A stretch of DNA of 64,000 nucleotides from Rhodococcus opacus B4 (lineage in GTDB: Bacteria; Actinomycetota; Actinomycetes; Mycobacteriales; Mycobacteriaceae). This document shows positions 36,605 to 47,262 of this stretch, piece by piece. Made by a program: the position numbers and the translations under genes. The DNA is taken from positions 4,526,001 through 4,590,000 of the forward strand of contig NC_012522.1 in NCBI RefSeq assembly GCF_000010805.1, read 5' to 3'. Numbering within the stretch: position 1 is the stretch's first letter; each line of letters begins with the position of its first letter. Under the pieces are notes generated by a model. The model did not search any database. It saw only the letters and a list, made by a program, of their open reading frames with translations, and was not told the DNA's origin.

Positions 36605-37953
36605 TTGTCGACCCCTCCAGGTAGCTCTTGCACGTCCGAGTCATCCTGCCGGGCCGCATGGGCCCGACCGCGTCGCCACAGTAACGCTGATCCGATCAGC
36701 GACGCTGTCAACGATGTCACGAGCACCGCGACCTTAGCTATTTCGGCCGCGCTGCCGTCACCGATTCCCGCAAGCGCGAGATCCGCTACGAGAAGGCTAA
36801 CGGTGAACCCGATCGCACCGAGCACTGAGAGGGCAAACATGTCCCGGAACCCCAGTGCACGCGGTTTCTTCGCGATACCCAGGCGGATCGCGAGCCAGGA
36901 GACACCGAAGATGCCGACGGTCTTGCCGACGAGGAGCCCGGCGATCACGGACTGCGAGACGGGGTTGGTGAACAGCTGCCCGAGGAGCTCGCTGCTGAGG
37001 GCGACCCCGGACGCGAACAGGGCGAACAGCGGGACGCAGACACCCGCCGACAGCGGCTGGATGCGGTGCTCGAGGCGGGAGGCCGGGGATTCGCGTTCGC
37101 CGGGGTCGCGCCGCACCCGGGTGAGGAGGCCGAGGGCGACGCCGGCCAGCGTGGCGTGGATTCCGGCGTCGTGCATGCAGTACCAGGTGAGCAGGGCGAG
37201 CGGAACGTAGAGCAGTGGGGTGGTGATGCGCCGGTGCTGGGCGACGGCGTAGACGACGAGACACCCGGCGGCGCCCAGCAGCCACAGCAGGGCGATCGAG
37301 CTGGTGAACAAGACGGCGATGAGCACGATCGCGAGGAGGTCGTCGACGACGGCCAGGCTGAGCAGGAACACGCGGGCGCTCGCCGGGATGCGGGACCCGG
37401 TCAGCGCCAGCACACCCAGTGCGAACGCGATGTCGGTGGCGACGGGGATGGCCCAGCCGCGGTCCATGCCGGGTGTGCCGGCGCCGATCGTCGCGGCGAT
37501 GATCGCGGGCACCACCACGCCGCCGCAGGCCGCGATGATCGGGAGCAGCGCACGTTTGCGGTCGGCGAGTTCGCCCACCACCAGTTCCCGTTTCAGTTCC
37601 AGGCCGGCGACGAAGAAGAAGACCGCCAGCAGCCCGTCCTGCGCCCACGTGCCGAGCGTCAGGTTCAGGTGGAGCGCCTCCGGGCCGAACTGGTAGTCGC
37701 GCAACGCGAAGTAGGACTCCGCGACGGGGGAGTTCGCCCAGACGAGGGCGATCGCGGCGGCGGCGAGCAGGATCGAACCGCCGACCGTCTCGGTGCGGAG
37801 GTAGCGGGAGAGTTCGGAGCGGAGAGGCTGGGTCACCGGGGGGTGCTCGCTTTCGATGTGGTCCGGGTACGGCAAATGCTCTGCCGACCAGACTTCCCGG
37901 CGCACCGAGGAGAGCTTATCCAATTTGCCAAGCGAAAGACACGAGGTGTTCAA
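36601..37953 (-). CDS. nhaA: Na+/H+ antiporter NhaA
   Basis: A 450-residue antiporter with about 12 membrane segments. PVATDIAFALGVLAL and LAVVDDLLAIVLIA contain the aspartates that bind sodium in E. coli NhaA (Asp133, Asp163 and Asp164). LRTETVGGSILLAAAAIALVWAN is the usual first helix. The start is uncertain: TTG at 37953 gives 450 residues, but GTG at 37836 would begin directly before the conserved part. It is not in this place in M. tuberculosis. The holin-like and ephE genes follow in the same direction. Confidence 0.9.
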   Translation of the reverse strand: MNTSCLSLGKLDKLSSVRREVWSAEHLPYPDHIESEHPPVTQPLRSELSRYLRTETVGGSILLAAAAIALVWANSPVAESYFALRDYQFGPEALHLNLTLGTWAQDGLLAVFFFVAGLELKRELVVGELADRKRALLPIIAACGGVVVPAIIAATIGAGTPGMDRGWAIPVATDIAFALGVLALTGSRIPASARVFLLSLAVVDDLLAIVLIAVLFTSSIALLWLLGAAGCLVVYAVAQHRRITTPLLYVPLALLTWYCMHDAGIHATLAGVALGLLTRVRRDPGERESPASRLEHRIQPLSAGVCVPLFALFASGVALSSELLGQLFTNPVSQSVIAGLLVGKTVGIFGVSWLAIRLGIAKKPRALGFRDMFALSVLGAIGFTVSLLVADLALAGIGDGSAAEIAKVAVLVTSLTASLIGSALLWRRGRAHAARQDDSDVQELPGGVDK

Positions 37954-37965
37954 TTCCTAAGGAAT
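37953..37965. promoter_or_regulatory. Perfect palindrome in the nhaA/MHS intergenic region
   Basis: ATTCCTAAGGAAT is a 6-1-6 palindrome lying between the divergent nhaA and MHS transporter genes, touching the upstream-most possible nhaA start. It is a candidate operator; no matching regulator is identified. Confidence 0.35.
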
Positions 37966-38013
37966 GGACTCTCGTCCCAATAGTTGAAATAGCATCGTGC
38001 AGGAGTAAGTCGA

Positions 38014-39399
38014 GTGAGCAGTGCCGTCGATACGTCGAAACCAGATCCGGACGGCGGGGCCACCGTCGCCGGCGTACCCAGAAGCCGGATCGTCGTCGCG
38101 AGCATGGTGGGAACGTCCATCGAGTTCTACGACTTCTACATCTATGCGACCGCCGCGGTGTCGGTGTTCCCGCATCTGTTCTTCCCCAAGGGAAATGGCA
38201 CCACCGCCCTGCTGGCGTCCCTCGCCACATTCGGTCTCGCGTTCGTCGCCCGGCCGCTCGGGTCGATCCTGTTCGGCCACTTCGGCGACCGCATCGGACG
38301 CAAGACGACGCTCGTGGGCTCCCTCCTCACCATGGGCATCGCCACATTCGTGATCGGTCTGCTGCCGACCTACCACCAGATCGGCATCGTCGCGCCCGCG
38401 CTGCTGGCGCTGATGCGCTTCTGCCAGGGCCTCGGTCTGGGTGGGGAGTGGAGCGGCGCGGCATTGCTCGCGACCGAGACCGCCCAGAAGGGCAAGCGGG
38501 CGTGGGCTGCCATGTGGCCGCAGCTGGGCGCGCCGATCGGCTTCTTCCTCGCGAACGGTCTGTTCCTGATCATCACCCTGTTCCTGGACCACGACAACGG
38601 CAGCCCCGACCTGGACGGTGCGTTCCTCACCTGGGGCTGGCGGATCCCGTTCCTGCTCAGCGCGATCATGGTGATGATCGGTCTGTACGTGCGGCTCAAG
38701 CTCGAGGAGACACCCGTGTTCGCCCGCGCCGTGGAGCGGGGCGAGAAGGTGAAGACCCCGCTGGCCGAGGTGTTCAAGACCAGCTGGCGTCAGCTGATCA
38801 TCGGCACGTTCGTCATGCTCGCCACGTACACGCTGTTCTACATCATGACCACCTGGGTGCTCAGCTACGGCACCGGCAAGACCCCGGCCCAGGGCGGCAC
38901 CGGAGCCGGCTTCCAGTACGCCGACTTCCTGGTCCTCCAGCTGATCGCGGTCCTGTTCTTCGCCGGCGCCGTTCCCGTCTCGGGGTGGCTGGCCGACCGC
39001 TACGGTCGCCGCATCACGCTGCTCACGATCACCGGGTTCATCATGCTGTTCGGCCTCACGTTCGGCGTCATGCTGAACCAGGACGGCATGGGCAACGCCC
39101 GGATGCTCGTCTTCCTGGCCGTCGGAATGTTGTTGATGGGCATGACCTTCGGGCCGATGAGCGCCGTTCTGCCCGAGCTGTTCCCGACCAACGTGCGCTA
39201 CACGGGGTCGGGGATCGCCTACAACACCGCCAGCATCCTCGGCGCCGCCGTCGCCCCGTTCATCGCGACCTGGCTCGCCACCACGTACGGCGTCGGCTGG
39301 GTGGGCATCTACCTGCTGATCGCCGCCGCGCTCACGTTCGTCGCCCTGCTCGTCATGCGCGAGACGCGCGACCAGTCCCTCGACGACGTAGGCGCGTAG
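38014..39399 (+). CDS. MFS transporter, metabolite:H+ symporter (MHS) family
   Basis: A 461-residue transporter with 12 membrane segments. GTSIEFYDFYIYATAA in the first helix, GHFGDRIGRKTTL in loop 2-3 and LQLIAVLFFAGAVPVSGWLADRYGRR in the second half are classic MHS motifs (as in ShiA, KgtP and ProP). Substrates of the family are organic acids and osmolytes; this one is unknown. GTG at 38014 follows CAGGAG. It is inserted, with nhaA and the cyclase, between genes that are adjacent in M. tuberculosis. Confidence 0.92.
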   Translation: MSSAVDTSKPDPDGGATVAGVPRSRIVVASMVGTSIEFYDFYIYATAAVSVFPHLFFPKGNGTTALLASLATFGLAFVARPLGSILFGHFGDRIGRKTTLVGSLLTMGIATFVIGLLPTYHQIGIVAPALLALMRFCQGLGLGGEWSGAALLATETAQKGKRAWAAMWPQLGAPIGFFLANGLFLIITLFLDHDNGSPDLDGAFLTWGWRIPFLLSAIMVMIGLYVRLKLEETPVFARAVERGEKVKTPLAEVFKTSWRQLIIGTFVMLATYTLFYIMTTWVLSYGTGKTPAQGGTGAGFQYADFLVLQLIAVLFFAGAVPVSGWLADRYGRRITLLTITGFIMLFGLTFGVMLNQDGMGNARMLVFLAVGMLLMGMTFGPMSAVLPELFPTNVRYTGSGIAYNTASILGAAVAPFIATWLATTYGVGWVGIYLLIAAALTFVALLVMRETRDQSLDDVGA

Positions 39400-39403
39400 C
39401 GCC

Positions 39404-39445
39404 CGTGCGCCTTTCTGGTTGTTCCAACTGCCAGAAAGGCGCACG
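39404..39445. repeat. Palindrome E7 (GTGCGCC variant)
   Basis: Fifteen-base perfect arms (39404-39418 and 39431-39445), core GTGCGCCTTTCTGG, with a 12-base loop. It begins five bases after the transporter's stop. The ends differ from GTGAGT, but the flanks are like those of other copies: CGTAGGCGC upstream and GCGCAGCGGCCTA downstream (compare 115-132 and 175-191). Confidence 0.65.
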
Positions 39446-39473
39446 AGCCGCGCAGCGGCCTATAGTTCTTTGC

Positions 39474-41291
39474 ATGGCGAAAGCCGTGCTGTTGTCCAGG
39501 ACGGCCCGGATCCGGCTGCCGGCGCAGGATCTGTGGTCGTTCCTCGCCGATACCGATCGGCTCAATCGCAATATCGACCTGTCGCCGGTGCGTTTCGCCC
39601 CGACGCTGGATCGTCGCCGCAAGGGACACTATTCGGCGGAGACACGTTCGTACGGGCGGCGGGTGCGGTACGAGGAGTTCCCGTTCGAATGGGTCGAGGG
39701 CCGTTTCTATCAGGTTCTTCGCCGCTTCTCCCGCGGCCCGCTCGAGGAGGTCTCCACGGGTGTCCGGCTCCGCCCGGCCGCCGACGGGACCGAGGTCGAG
39801 GTGTTCGCCCGGATCGTCCCCCGCACCTGGTTCGGCGCCATCGCGGCGCGAACGCTGCTGGCGCGCACGGGCATACGGAAGACGGTGGCGCTCGCGCACG
39901 CGCTGGAGCGACATGTCCGCGACCCTCGGGCGCACGCAGTCCCCGCCCCGCCGTCGCCGGAACAACTCGACGCCGACCGGCTGGAATTCCGGACGGCGCA
40001 GCTGTCTCGATCGCACGACGCTCCGAACCTCATCGGGCGCTTGGAGTCCCACTTGCGGACCGGGTCCGATCTGGAGGTGACGGGCATGCGCCCGTTCGAG
40101 TTGGCGGACCGCTGGGGTGCCGACCGGATGCAGCTGCTGTACGTCTTCCTCCACGCCGCGGACTGCGGACTGCTGGACCTGAGCTGGAGCGTGCTGTGCC
40201 CGGTCTGCCGGACCGCCCGCGAGGACGCCGGCCGGATTCGGCAGTTGCCGAGCCGCGTCCACTGCGACACCTGCGACATCGCGTTCGACACGGACCTCGC
40301 GCGGTCGGTGGAGATCCGCTTCGACGTCAACCCGGCCGTCCGCCGGGCGGAGCGGGCCCGGTACTGCATCGGTGGTCCGGCGAATTCACCGTCGGCGGTG
40401 GCGCAGTTGCGGCTCGAGCCGGGGGAGTGGCGCTGCGAGCGGCTCGAACTCGACCCGGGATGGCTGCGGCTCCGGTGCTATCAGGTGGGTACCCCGGTGG
40501 CCTGCGAGGTCGGTCCTGCGGGCGGAACGCTGCGGGTCGACTGCGGGCCCGGTGATCTCCGGGTGCGTGATGCGCCCGGCACCGACGGTGCTTGCCTGCT
40601 GGAGGTCGCGAACCGACTTCCCGGCGAGGCGCTGGTGGTGGTGGAGCGGGAGCGGTGGAAGGACGCCGCGGCGACCGGCGCGCTCGTGACGTCGCTCGAC
40701 GGTTTCCGGGACCTGTTCCCGGACCAGGGGGTGGCGCCGGGCGACGAGATCGGGATCGCGAACCTGGCGGTGCTGTTCACGGATCTGAGCGGCTCGACCG
40801 CCCTGTACGAGCGTATCGGCGACGTCCGGGCGTTCGCGTTCGTGCAGAGCCATTTCCGTTACCTGCGTGACGCGGTGATCCGCGATAACGGCGGAATCGT
40901 CAAGCAGATGGGCGACGCGGTCATGGCGACGTTCGCCGACGCGAGGGAGGCCTGGTCGGCGGCGGCGTCGATGCAGTCCGGCTGGGACGACTTCCGTCGC
41001 GAGTATCTCGGTGCGGACGACTCGGTGTCGCTGAAAGTCGGGCTGCACCAGGGGCCTGCGGTGATGATCGACAACGACGGCCGGGTCGACTATTTCGGGG
41101 CGACGGTCAACCTGGCGGCGCGGGTGCAGGGCTGTGCCGGGGGCGGCGACATCGTCCTGTCCCGGGCCGTGCACGACGATCCGGGGGTGGCGCGGCTGCT
41201 CGCGACATCCGGCTACCGGTGCGAAATGTTCACCACCGAGCTGAAGGGAATCGGCGAGGAGCAGACGCTGTGGCGGCTTCACCGCCCGTGA
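39474..41291 (+). CDS. Class III adenylate/guanylate cyclase with SRPBCC and zinc-ribbon-like domains
   Basis: A 605-residue cytosolic protein. Residues 1-150 look like an SRPBCC ligand-binding domain; a middle region has two cysteine pairs, 242/245 (CPVC) and 264/267 (CDTC), typical of DUF5939-type cyclase regulatory regions. The catalytic domain (about 430-600) has metal aspartates Asp437 (VLFTDLSGST) and Asp481 (KQMGDAVM), with substrate lysine Lys477 and the transition-state residues Asn546 and Arg550 in NLAAR. It probably makes cAMP for CRP. Palindrome E8 supplies its TGA. Confidence 0.88.
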   Translation: MAKAVLLSRTARIRLPAQDLWSFLADTDRLNRNIDLSPVRFAPTLDRRRKGHYSAETRSYGRRVRYEEFPFEWVEGRFYQVLRRFSRGPLEEVSTGVRLRPAADGTEVEVFARIVPRTWFGAIAARTLLARTGIRKTVALAHALERHVRDPRAHAVPAPPSPEQLDADRLEFRTAQLSRSHDAPNLIGRLESHLRTGSDLEVTGMRPFELADRWGADRMQLLYVFLHAADCGLLDLSWSVLCPVCRTAREDAGRIRQLPSRVHCDTCDIAFDTDLARSVEIRFDVNPAVRRAERARYCIGGPANSPSAVAQLRLEPGEWRCERLELDPGWLRLRCYQVGTPVACEVGPAGGTLRVDCGPGDLRVRDAPGTDGACLLEVANRLPGEALVVVERERWKDAAATGALVTSLDGFRDLFPDQGVAPGDEIGIANLAVLFTDLSGSTALYERIGDVRAFAFVQSHFRYLRDAVIRDNGGIVKQMGDAVMATFADAREAWSAAASMQSGWDDFRREYLGADDSVSLKVGLHQGPAVMIDNDGRVDYFGATVNLAARVQGCAGGGDIVLSRAVHDDPGVARLLATSGYRCEMFTTELKGIGEEQTLWRLHRP

Positions 41292-41327
41292 GTGGGTGAG
41301 GAGTCCAGAGACTCGTCACCCACTCAC
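41288..41327. repeat. GTGAGT palindrome E8 (subtype B)
   Basis: Eighteen-base arms (41288-41305 and 41310-41327) with one mismatch and the loop CAGA; core GTGAGTGGGTGAGGAGT. The cyclase stop (41289-41291) is in the left arm, and the convergent acs gene ends 15 bases beyond the right arm. The core matches E1. Confidence 0.85.
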
Positions 41328-41342
41328 AATGCGCGGAGCGGC

Positions 41343-43307
<1,965 letters not shown>

Positions 43308-43354
43308 TGTGGGCCGGCCTTCTTTCCAGTCTCGAGTTCGGCACTTCTAGCACG

Positions 43355-43370
43355 TGTGAGGGTAGTCACA
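43355..43370. promoter_or_regulatory. CRP/GlxR binding site upstream of acs
   Basis: TGTGAGGGTAGTCACA is an exact TGTGA-N6-TCACA site, centred about 56 bases upstream of the acs ATG in the 316-base acs/dppA intergenic region. It lies some 250 bases from dppA. The remaining part of this intergenic region holds no other recognised element apart from the dppA ribosome site (GGGAGGA at 43614-43620). Confidence 0.8.
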
Positions 43371-43623
43371 AGGGCTCCCGAGCGCACCGTTGCACAGGGT
43401 TGCATGCCCATATTCTGCGACGATCGGTCGAATGGGCGCGACGGACGGCAAGCGCGGACGACGAGTGGCGACCCCCGCGCAGACGATGTTTCGATCGGAT
43501 GCCGATTCCGCGAGTTTCACCCGTCGTGGCCACACAGATTGAAACGTTGACTTATCGTCATCCCATCGTTCGGGCTGCGCCCGGCACGGCTGCCCGGAAC
43601 CATGCAGATCTGGGAGGATCGTC

Positions 43624-45240
43624 TTGCGCATCACACGTGTGGCAACCGCCGTTCTGGCGGTCGGCCTGGCAGCGGGGCTGCTGTCCGCCTGCTCGTCCGG
43701 CGACTCGACGAGCGGCGGTGGCAGCGGAATCGTCAACGCCTGGGCGGGTGAACCGCAGAATCCGTTGATTCCCACCAATACCAGCGAGAATCAGGGTGGC
43801 CGCGTCGTCGATTCGCTGTTCGCGGGTCTCGTCTCCTACGACTCCGACGGTGGCGTCCAGAACGAGGTCGCCGAGTCGATCGAGACGACCGACGGCAAGA
43901 ACTTCACCGTGAAACTGAAGGACGGCTGGACGTTCACGGACGGCACGCCCGTCACCGCGGCCTCGTTCGTCGACGCCTGGAACTACGGCGCCCTGTCGAC
44001 GAACGCGCAGCTCCAGGCATCCTTCTTCGACCCGATCCAGGGCTACGACGAGGTGGCCGCCGAGAACCCCACGGCGCAGACCATGTCGGGACTGAAGGTG
44101 GTCGACGATTCGACGTTCACGATCGAACTGAAGCAACCCGAATCGGCCTTCCCGGACCGGCTCGGCTTCGCCGCGTACTACCCGCTGCCCGCGGTGGCGT
44201 ACCAGGACATGGCCGCGTTCGGTGAGAATCCCGTCGGCAACGGTCCCTACATGATGTCGGGACCCGGGGCGTGGCAGCACAACGTGCGAATCGACACCGT
44301 CGTCAACCCCGACTACAACGGCAACCGTAAGCCGAAGAACGCCGGCGTCGACTTCGTCATGTACAACAGCCTCGACACGGCGTACACGGATCTGCTCGCG
44401 GGCAACGTCGACGTCCTCGATCAGGTGCCGCCGAGTGCGGTCACCACGTTCGAGACCGACCTGCCGGGCCGCACCGTGAACCAGCCGTCCGCGACCATCG
44501 AGACGTTCACGATCCCGGGCCGGTTGCCGCACTTCAGCGGCGAGGAGGGCACGCTACGCCGGCAGGCCATCTCGATGGCGATCAACCGCGACCAGATCAC
44601 CCAGCAGATCTACAACAACACCCGCACCCCTGCGCTCGACTTCACCAGTCCCGCCATCGAGGGCTGGTCGGATTCGCTCGTGGGCAACGGGAACCTGAAG
44701 TACGACCCGGAGGCGGCGAAGAGGCTGTGGGCCCAGGCCGACGCCATCGCCCCGTGGTCGGGCAGTTTCGAGATCGCCTACAACGGCGACGGCGGCCACA
44801 AGGAGTGGGTCGACGCCACCGCCAACAACATCCGCAACACCCTCGGCATCGACGCCAAGGGTAAGGAGTATCCGACGTTCGCGCAGATCCGCACGGAGGC
44901 CACCAACCGGACCATCCCCAGCGCATTCCGTTCGGGGTGGCAGGGCGACTACCCGCAGCAGTACGGCTTCCTCGCGCAGAACTACCAGACCGGCGGCAGT
45001 TCCAACGACGGCGACTACTCGAACCCCGAGTTCGACCGGCTGCTGCGCGCCTCGGCGGGTGAAGTCGATCCCGGCAAGGCCCAGGACCTGCTGAACCAGG
45101 CGCAGGAGGTTCTCCTGCGCGACCTGCCCGCGGTCCCGACGTGGTACCGCAACGCCGCGAGCGGCTGGTCCGAGAACGTGTCGAACGTGGTCATCGACTG
45201 GAAGGGCATCCCGATGTATTCGGACATCGAGAAGAACTGA
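43624..45240 (+). CDS. dppA: Peptide ABC transporter substrate-binding lipoprotein
   Basis: A 538-residue SBP family 5 protein. The signal peptide ends in a lipobox (GLLSAC; Cys23). NPLIPTNTSENQGGRVVDSLFAGLVSYD and PADLP-type C-terminal LLRDLPAVPTWYRN are normal for oligopeptide/dipeptide binding proteins. TTG at 43624 is chosen because GGGAGGA lies six bases upstream and the signal peptide starts there. It heads the dpp operon (Rv3666c-Rv3663c equivalents). Confidence 0.93.
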   Translation: MRITRVATAVLAVGLAAGLLSACSSGDSTSGGGSGIVNAWAGEPQNPLIPTNTSENQGGRVVDSLFAGLVSYDSDGGVQNEVAESIETTDGKNFTVKLKDGWTFTDGTPVTAASFVDAWNYGALSTNAQLQASFFDPIQGYDEVAAENPTAQTMSGLKVVDDSTFTIELKQPESAFPDRLGFAAYYPLPAVAYQDMAAFGENPVGNGPYMMSGPGAWQHNVRIDTVVNPDYNGNRKPKNAGVDFVMYNSLDTAYTDLLAGNVDVLDQVPPSAVTTFETDLPGRTVNQPSATIETFTIPGRLPHFSGEEGTLRRQAISMAINRDQITQQIYNNTRTPALDFTSPAIEGWSDSLVGNGNLKYDPEAAKRLWAQADAIAPWSGSFEIAYNGDGGHKEWVDATANNIRNTLGIDAKGKEYPTFAQIRTEATNRTIPSAFRSGWQGDYPQQYGFLAQNYQTGGSSNDGDYSNPEFDRLLRASAGEVDPGKAQDLLNQAQEVLLRDLPAVPTWYRNAASGWSENVSNVVIDWKGIPMYSDIEKN

Positions 45241-45265
45241 CGCACGGGAGTTTTCTCCGACGGGT

Positions 45266-45294
45266 GGGGCCGCGAGCTGTCAGTTCGCGGCCCC
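45266..45294 (+). terminator. Intra-operon hairpin between dppA and dppB
   Basis: GGGGCCGCGA (45266-45275) pairs perfectly with TCGCGGCCCC (45285-45294). There is no T-tract. Hairpins at this point usually protect the mRNA of the binding protein or cause partial termination so that it is made in excess over the permeases. Confidence 0.6.
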
Positions 45295-45363
45295 GTTCGG
45301 GAATTCGAGCCGAGGCTCGCAGGTTCCCGACGTCACGGCCCCCGACGAATAGGAGGTGATCCG

Positions 45364-46290
45364 ATGCTGTGGTACGTCGGTCGCCGTTTGCTTCAGATGA
45401 TTCCCGTGTTCCTCGGGGCCACGTTCCTGATCTACGCGATGGTGTTCCTGTTGCCCGGAGACCCGATCGCCGCGTTGGCGGGCGACAAGGCCCTCAGCCC
45501 GGCGGTGGCGGCGCAGCTCCGCGCCCGGTACCACCTCGACCAGCCGTTCCTGATGCAGTACTTCCTGTACCTGAAGGGCATCTTCACGCTCGACTTCGGT
45601 ACGTCCTTCTCCGGTCGCCCCGTCAGCGAGGTTCTGGCGCAAGCATTTCCGATAACCATCAAGCTGTCCCTGATGGCGCTCGCGATCGAGGGGATCTTCG
45701 GGATCGGCTTCGGCCTGTTCGCCGGACTCCGTAAGGGCGGCATCTTCGACAGTTCCGTCCTCCTCGTGAGCCTGGTGATCATCGCGATCCCGATCTTCGT
45801 CATCGGTTTCCTCGCCCAGTTCTTCATCGGCGTGAAGTGGGGTCTGGTGCCGCCGACGGTCGGGGGTAACACCAGCTTCAAGAATCTGCTGCTGCCCGCC
45901 TTCGTCCTCGGGTCGGTGTCGTTCGCGTACGTGCTCCGGCTGACGCGAACGTCGGTCGCCGAGAACCTCACCGCCGACTACGTGAGAACCGCGACGGCCA
46001 AGGGTCTTTCACGGCGCCGGGTGGTGCAGGTGCACGTGCTGCGGAACTCGCTGATCCCGGTGGTCACCTTCCTCGGCGCCGATCTGGCCACCCTGATGGG
46101 CGGCGCGATCGTCACCGAGGGCATCTTCAACATCAACGGTGTCGGCGGCACGATCTATCAGGCGGTCACCCGCGGCGAGGCGCCCACGGTGGTGTCCTTC
46201 GTGACGGTGCTGATCGTCATCTATCTGCTCGCCAACCTGATCGTCGACCTCCTGTACGCCGCGCTCGACCCGAGGATTCGCTATGTCTGA
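45364..46290 (+). CDS. dppB: Peptide ABC transporter permease
   Basis: A 308-residue inner-membrane permease with six helices. RLTRTSVAENLTADYVRTATAKGLS contains the EAA loop that contacts the ATPase. AGGAGGTGAT, a full-strength ribosome site, lies upstream of the ATG. It overlaps dppC by eight bases. Confidence 0.95.
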   Translation: MLWYVGRRLLQMIPVFLGATFLIYAMVFLLPGDPIAALAGDKALSPAVAAQLRARYHLDQPFLMQYFLYLKGIFTLDFGTSFSGRPVSEVLAQAFPITIKLSLMALAIEGIFGIGFGLFAGLRKGGIFDSSVLLVSLVIIAIPIFVIGFLAQFFIGVKWGLVPPTVGGNTSFKNLLLPAFVLGSVSFAYVLRLTRTSVAENLTADYVRTATAKGLSRRRVVQVHVLRNSLIPVVTFLGADLATLMGGAIVTEGIFNINGVGGTIYQAVTRGEAPTVVSFVTVLIVIYLLANLIVDLLYAALDPRIRYV

Positions 46291-47257
46291 GAAAGTGGAG
46301 AACGAGTCCGCCGGAACGGGTGACCGGAAGACCCGGCAGGCGCATTTCGTGGCACCCGAGGAAGTGGCGGCGCCCGGGGAGACCGATGCCGTCCACATCG
46401 ATCAGCCGCCGACGAGCATGTGGTCGGATGCGTGGCGCGATCTGCGCAAGCGTCCGTTGTTCCTGGTCGCGTCGGTGATCATCGTCGTGGTTGTCGCGGT
46501 GGCGGCGTTTCCCGACCTGTTCACCAGCACCGACCCCCGGTTCTGCGATCTCGCGTTCAGCATGCAGGGACCGTCGGCGGGGCACTGGTTCGGATTCGAC
46601 AAGCAGGGCTGCGACATCTACTCCCGCACTATCCACGGGGCGCGGGCGTCGGTGCTGGTGGGTGTCGGCGTCACGTCGATCGTGCTGGTGGTGGGCGTGG
46701 TGTTCGGTTCGGTCGCAGGGTTCTACGGCGGCGCGGTGGATTCGCTGCTGTCCCGGGTCGCCGACATCTTCTTCGGCATCCCGCTCATCCTCGCCGCGAT
46801 CGTCCTGATGCAGCTGTTCACCAACCGCACCATCTGGACGCTGATCGTCGTCCTCGCCCTGTTCGGGTGGCCGCAGATGGCGAGAATCGCTCGTGGCGCG
46901 GTGATCTCGGCGAAGAGCAACGACTACGTGATGGCGTCGCGGGCGCTCGGCGTCTCGAACGTGCGCACCCTCGTCCGGCACGTGCTGCCGAACTCGCTGG
47001 CCCCGATCATCGTGATCGCGACCATCTCCCTGGGCATCTACATCGTGGCCGAGGCGACGCTGTCGTTCCTCGGCATCGGGCTGCCGTCCACCGAGATCTC
47101 GTGGGGTGGGGACATCAGCACCGCCCAGGTGACCCTGCGTCAGGGGTCGCCGATCCTGTTCTACCCGGCGACCGCGCTGGCGATCACGGTCCTCGGTTTC
47201 ATCATGATGGGCGACGCTCTCCGGGACGCGCTCGACCCCAGGGCCCGGACGAGGTGA
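46283..47257 (+). CDS. dppC: Peptide ABC transporter permease
   Basis: A 324-residue permease. A charged N-terminal extension of about 45 residues precedes the first helix. SKSNDYVMASRALGVSNVRTLVRHVLPN is the EAA region. It forms the membrane channel with DppB. Confidence 0.95.
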   Translation: MSEKVENESAGTGDRKTRQAHFVAPEEVAAPGETDAVHIDQPPTSMWSDAWRDLRKRPLFLVASVIIVVVVAVAAFPDLFTSTDPRFCDLAFSMQGPSAGHWFGFDKQGCDIYSRTIHGARASVLVGVGVTSIVLVVGVVFGSVAGFYGGAVDSLLSRVADIFFGIPLILAAIVLMQLFTNRTIWTLIVVLALFGWPQMARIARGAVISAKSNDYVMASRALGVSNVRTLVRHVLPNSLAPIIVIATISLGIYIVAEATLSFLGIGLPSTEISWGGDISTAQVTLRQGSPILFYPATALAITVLGFIMMGDALRDALDPRARTR

Positions 47258-47262
47258 ACGCG

